64,000 bases of DNA from Incurvaria masculella (Eukaryota > Arthropoda > Insecta > Lepidoptera > Incurvariidae): assembly GCA_946894095.1 (NCBI GenBank), contig OX335651.1, forward strand, positions 18,932,501 to 18,996,500, read 5' to 3'. Made by a program: the position numbers and the translations under genes. The notes below the pieces were generated by a model that made no database searches, had not been told where the DNA came from, and was given only the letters and a program-made list of their open reading frames with translations. Within the stretch, counting starts at the first letter, position 1. Every line of letters starts with the position of its first letter. Shown in pieces: positions 60,762 through 64,000 of the stretch.

Positions 60762-61130
60762 ACAGATTGTTCAGATGGGTGCGAAATTTGTTGTCATCTG
60801 TTTCTTTCCGTAGGTTCTCAGGTAGCATCTCATAGAACTTTGGGCCTATCACCCTAGGCAGTTTTTCGGCCATTGCCAGACAATGTTAAACTGGTTGTAC
60901 ACGGCCCATACTCCTTGTAGAGTATGCAGTTTTATTTATTTCAAAAGTACCTATGTTCCGTCTGACATACATTATAATTTCACGAACATAATAAGATACA
61001 GAGGTCGTAATTTTTAGATCCCTGAAATATTTCCTGCACGATGTAGTTCTGTCAATTTTGGCTACAACTCTTATTGCCCTTTTTGCATTATAAGTCATGG
61101 TCATTAAATATAAGTCATTTAAAGACATGG
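60762..61130 (-). mobile_element. LINE ORF2 C-terminal fragment, frameshifted
   Basis: The minus strand reads YNAKRAIRVVAKIDRTTSCR, KYFRDLKITTSVSYYVREII and MYVRRN. After a frame change near 60886 it continues LAMAEKLPRVIGPKFYEMLP, ENLRKETDDNKFRTHLNNLL. This is the C-terminal domain of a Jockey/CR1-like LINE, decayed. Confidence 0.8.
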
Positions 61131-61219
61131 TCGAAGGACGACAGATAACGCTATAGGAATGTCAAAATGTGTCAATGACAGTTGCACACACAGCACTGTA
61201 CGACAAACTATAATTTGAA

Positions 61220-61445
61220 TCAGTTTATAAAAAATCAACACTTTCCTTTAGTTTGCCGTAAATATTGTTTCTTATAAGCGACACTATTGACTGGTGCAGT
61301 AATACAGGTTACTTTATTTCTTTCGAAATCAACGATTTCAGTTCCCAGCTAGGAAAACTATTTTTCCAAAAATCTAATAATGCAGTTTTAGTTTTTATCA
61401 AAATCGGCCTCACGACTCCTTTGAGTGTTTTTAGCTATTTCATAT
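61220..61445 (+). repeat. Unclassified repeat, copy 2 of 2
   Basis: Matches 53262-53500 in order and strand (AATCAACACTTTCCTTTAGT, TTCTTATAAGCGACACTATT, CTAATAATGCAGTTTTAGTT). Confidence 0.7.
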
Positions 61446-61720
61446 GGTCCCCTAAAGGACCACTTGAAAAATTCACTCGTATTGGTATGAGGAACGGAAC
61501 CCGCCGGCAGACAGTTCCATTTCCTGGCGGTTCGGCAGAGAAATCAGTTTGAGAGACGGTTCGTTCTCAAAAGCCCCTCCTCCATGGTCGTGCTGTTCAT
61601 TTTTCGGATGCTCCACCACAGTAGAAAGTGTGTGCTAAAGCAGTGTGATAACGTTAGAGCCTGACGTAGGGTGAGGCAACTAGCACTTTAGACGTAGGTA
61701 GGTACTTTATGAGCGCCAGT

Positions 61721-61806
61721 TTAGTCGTATTCTGCGCCTATGGTGATGCTGAGCTCGCCGGGCAGCACCCGCGTCTTGTGGTACCACCGATTGGTGTCCA
61801 CCACCA
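61721..61806 (-). CDS. Probable terminal exon of an unidentified minus-strand gene
   Basis: On minus, after TTTTCGACAG, two bases of a split codon and then VVDTNRWYHKTRVLPGELSI, TIGAEYD and TAA. The stretch is GC-rich like the other exons here and looks coding. I do not recognise the family. Phase-compatible with the small exon at 63569-63604. Confidence 0.6.
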
Positions 61807-62148
61807 CTGTCGAAAACAAAGACAGATTAAATGTCAAATTTCTACTCACAGCAGGGCATAGTCTTCCTGGGCTTGAAGGAGTTTATGCCTAAGGTTTATG
61901 CTCTGTGCTCAATGCTTTAGTGAACATCAAAGTATATTTTACCAAAATACATATTACCTTTTTTAATACACGACGATACTTTACAATGACGGACCAAAAA
62001 CGGAGAATGTTATTCGCAGCTCCATAACACGTAGGGAATGAACAATGGAATGAACTCATACATAATTAGTCACCATTCCTCATATTAGAACCAACCGAAA
62101 AAAACGCTCATTGGCGTCGTCGTGCGTCTCTTACGCTGAGATTCATAG

Positions 62149-62277
62149 ACATTACTCGTACTTGGCTGTGCCAAAGTATGTCTTTCGACTGTGAGTTTTG
62201 ACATAAATTGTATGGACCGAATGTCAAATTTGACAGTCAGAAGCCATACTTTGGCTAAAATAAACGTGAGTAATGCC
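62149..62277. mobile_element. Small MITE
   Basis: Imperfect inverted ends ACATTACTC and, inward from the right, GCATTACTC; the inner arms GCCAAAGTATG and CATACTTTGGC are perfect. It is about 130 bp and lies just before the mini-ORF array. Confidence 0.65.
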
Positions 62278-62288
62278 AGGAAAGTGAT

Positions 62289-63122
62289 ATGAATAGGCGC
62301 AAGAAAGTAACGGCTATGAAAAATACACTCCTTAATAATTGTCGACTGCTACATCAAGAGAGGAACAAACGGAAGCTACTGACAGATCTCGCCCGGAGCT
62401 ACGGTGAAGGTGATTCAGCTACATGAGTAGGCGCAAGAAAGTAACGGCTACGAAAACTATACTCCTTGCGCTTAATAATTGTCGACTGCTACATCAAGAG
62501 ACGAACAAACGGAAACTACTGACAGATCTCGCCCGGAGCTACGGTGAAGGTGATTCAGCTACATGAGTAGGCGCAAGAAAGTAACGGCTACGAAAACTAT
62601 ACTCCTTGCGCTTAATAATTGTCGACTGCTACATCAAGAGACGAACAAACGGAAGCTACTGACAGATCTCGCCCGGAGCTACGGTGAAGGTGATTCAGCT
62701 ACATGAGTAGGCGCAAGAAAGTAACGGCTACGAAAACTATACTCCTTGCGCTTAATAATTGTCGACTGCTACATCAAGAGACGAACAAACGGAAGCTACT
62801 GACAGATCTCGCCCGGAGCTACGGTGAAGGTGATTCAGCTACATGAGTAGGCGCAAGAAAGTAACGGCTACGAAAACTATACTCCTTGCGCTTAATAATT
62901 GTCGACTGCTACATCAAGAGACGAACAAACGGAAGCTACTGACAGATCTCGCCCGGAGCTACGGTGAAGGTGATTCAGCTACATGAGTAGGCGCAAGAAA
63001 GTAACGGCTACGAAATCTATGCTCCTTGCGCTCAATAATTATCGACTGCTATATCAAGAGAGGAACAAACGGAAGCTACTGACAGATCTCGCCCGGAGCT
63101 ATGGTGAAGGTTATCCAGCGGC
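62289..63122 (+). repeat. 140-bp tandem array of overlapping mini-ORFs
   Basis: Six units start at 62289, 62423, 62563, 62703, 62843 and 62983; the first is 134 bp, the rest exactly 140 bp. Each unit is one open frame MSRRKKVTATKTILLALNNC, RLLHQETNKRKLLTDLARSY, GEGDSAT then TGA, and each stop overlaps the next start as ATGA. Units 3-5 are identical, unit 2 differs by one silent base, and the edge units 1 and 6 are diverged and share GAGAGGAAC against GAGACGAAC inside. Unit 6 stays open for 91 codons to 63258. The origin is unknown. Confidence 0.9.
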
Positions 63123-63279
63123 ACGAGTAAAGGCACTCGGGTGGTGGCGCCAACACCCACTCCTTGTGGCCGCGTACCTGATAACAAAAACATATGTTAA
63201 TACATCTTGTGAGGTCTTATTCCTATATCAAGCCACAATCTTCGAACATTTAACCTAACTTGATATATGCAAAAGGTTG

Positions 63280-63455
63280 TACAATGCGATTCAAATAAGA
63301 ATAGGATAGGATCACCGCCATTTTGAATGTCAAATTGCTAAAACCCTCACTTCACTTCACAAACTTCAGTACTTTGCCGCGGTGTTGCTTTACCTCGCGA
63401 ATTCGAATGTAGTTAGTCACGAGCCCCGTCATATTCTTATTTGAATCGCATTGTA
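63280..63455. mobile_element. MITE with perfect 24-bp inverted ends
   Basis: The ends start TACAATGCGATTCAAATAAG and are exact complements over 24 bp (63280-63303 and 63432-63455). It is 176 bp with no ORF. It follows the mini-ORF array closely. Confidence 0.85.
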
Positions 63456-63568
63456 ATGGAATTAGTTCGCATGTTATTTCATGGTAAAATATTTATTTCT
63501 CTCTCTTTATTTTTTTCTCTTCGCTGGGGTTATGCTTTCAGTCTACATTGCATTAAAACTTAACTTAC

Positions 63569-63604
63569 TTGCGCTTGCCAGGACATGTGCTTCACAGAAT
63601 CTAC
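63569..63604 (-). CDS. Candidate 36-bp internal exon of the same minus-strand gene
   Basis: On minus a strong acceptor (CTGACTCCTTTCAG) and a perfect donor (CAA/GTAAGT) enclose 36 bases. In the phase that fits the exon at 61721-61806 it reads RFCEAHVLASA and restores Met at the junction. The other open frame reads VDSVKHMSWQAQ. Supported only by splice signals and phase. Confidence 0.4.
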
Positions 63605-64000
63605 CTGAAAGGAGTCAGAAATTAAATTTAAGAACATTATAACCATCATGCTACGATTGGGATATGAAGCAGAGGGAATGCTTACATTTACATTCAGCAC
63701 CTGATTTAAAAATCCCGATGACACATCGACGTAACAAAGCAAAAGACATATCGTACCAAATCGATATAACCTAAGGTTTAGGTTACATCGATGGGATGAC
63801 AGTAATCAGCGGTATAGAAGGTATGAATAAAATAGCTTGACTCTTCCGTATGGAAGGATGTGCTTGACGCTGAATACCTATGCTCCATAATTTGGATTTA
63901 TCGGGATGTTTTCCACACAACGAATCTATCAGTTGTTCAAAAAAGTAATTCAACAACGTATTGGAATGACAGTAACTCGTATACCTGCAGTTATATACGA

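Noticed and set aside
62289..63122. CRISPR array
   Set aside because: Units are 140 bp head-to-tail with no unique spacers, in a eukaryotic genome; it is a tandem repeat of ORFs.

Overview
The window looks like nuclear DNA of a moth or butterfly (inference). AT-rich introns are packed with short transposons, the coding exons are much more GC-rich, the three recognisable proteins read best as insect orthologues, and there is a perfect array of the arthropod telomere unit TTAGG. The dispersed repeats, including an element carrying a (GTCY)n microsatellite and an 'ACCGACTTCAAAAAAAGG' repeat, are of types familiar from lepidopteran genomes. I cannot name the species.

Layout. (1) 1-10682, plus strand: the 3' six coding exons of ash2, the SPRY-domain core subunit of COMPASS/MLL histone H3K4 methyltransferases; its 5' exons lie outside the window. 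A stray THAP-domain first exon sits upstream of the first ash2 exon seen. (2) 13404-14516, minus strand: a complete two-exon BolA-like gene, convergent with ash2. (3) 15939-16022, minus strand: one probable terminal exon of an unidentified gene. (4) 18553-56203, plus strand: a complete gene for V-ATPase subunit a (Vha100), 18 coding exons in the main model giving 835 residues, plus a second, mutually exclusive version of exon 4. (5) 61721-63604, minus strand: two probable exons of an unidentified gene, with an unusual 140-bp tandem array of overlapping mini-ORFs in the interval between them.

The introns are a layered archive of mobile DNA. They hold seven copies of a 550-bp TTAA-flanked MITE, at least four other TTAA-flanked inverted-repeat elements, a Harbinger-like element still carrying a MADF-domain exon, about nineteen copies of one tRNA-headed SINE family (one with a 5S-rRNA-like head), five LINE reverse-transcriptase tails, and GTCY MITEs. 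Several are nested, so their relative ages can be read. Three transposon tails lie within tens of bases of splice acceptors used by ash2 or Vha100.

The genes do not form a pathway: ASH2 acts in chromatin, the BolA-like protein in iron-sulfur metabolism and Vha100 in organelle acidification. The most unusual features are the mini-ORF array, the 5S-headed SINE, the TTAGG array between inverted repeats, the repeated joining of TTAA elements, and the frame logic of Vha100 exons 4a and 4b. All exon limits are read from splice consensus and family similarity, without transcript data.
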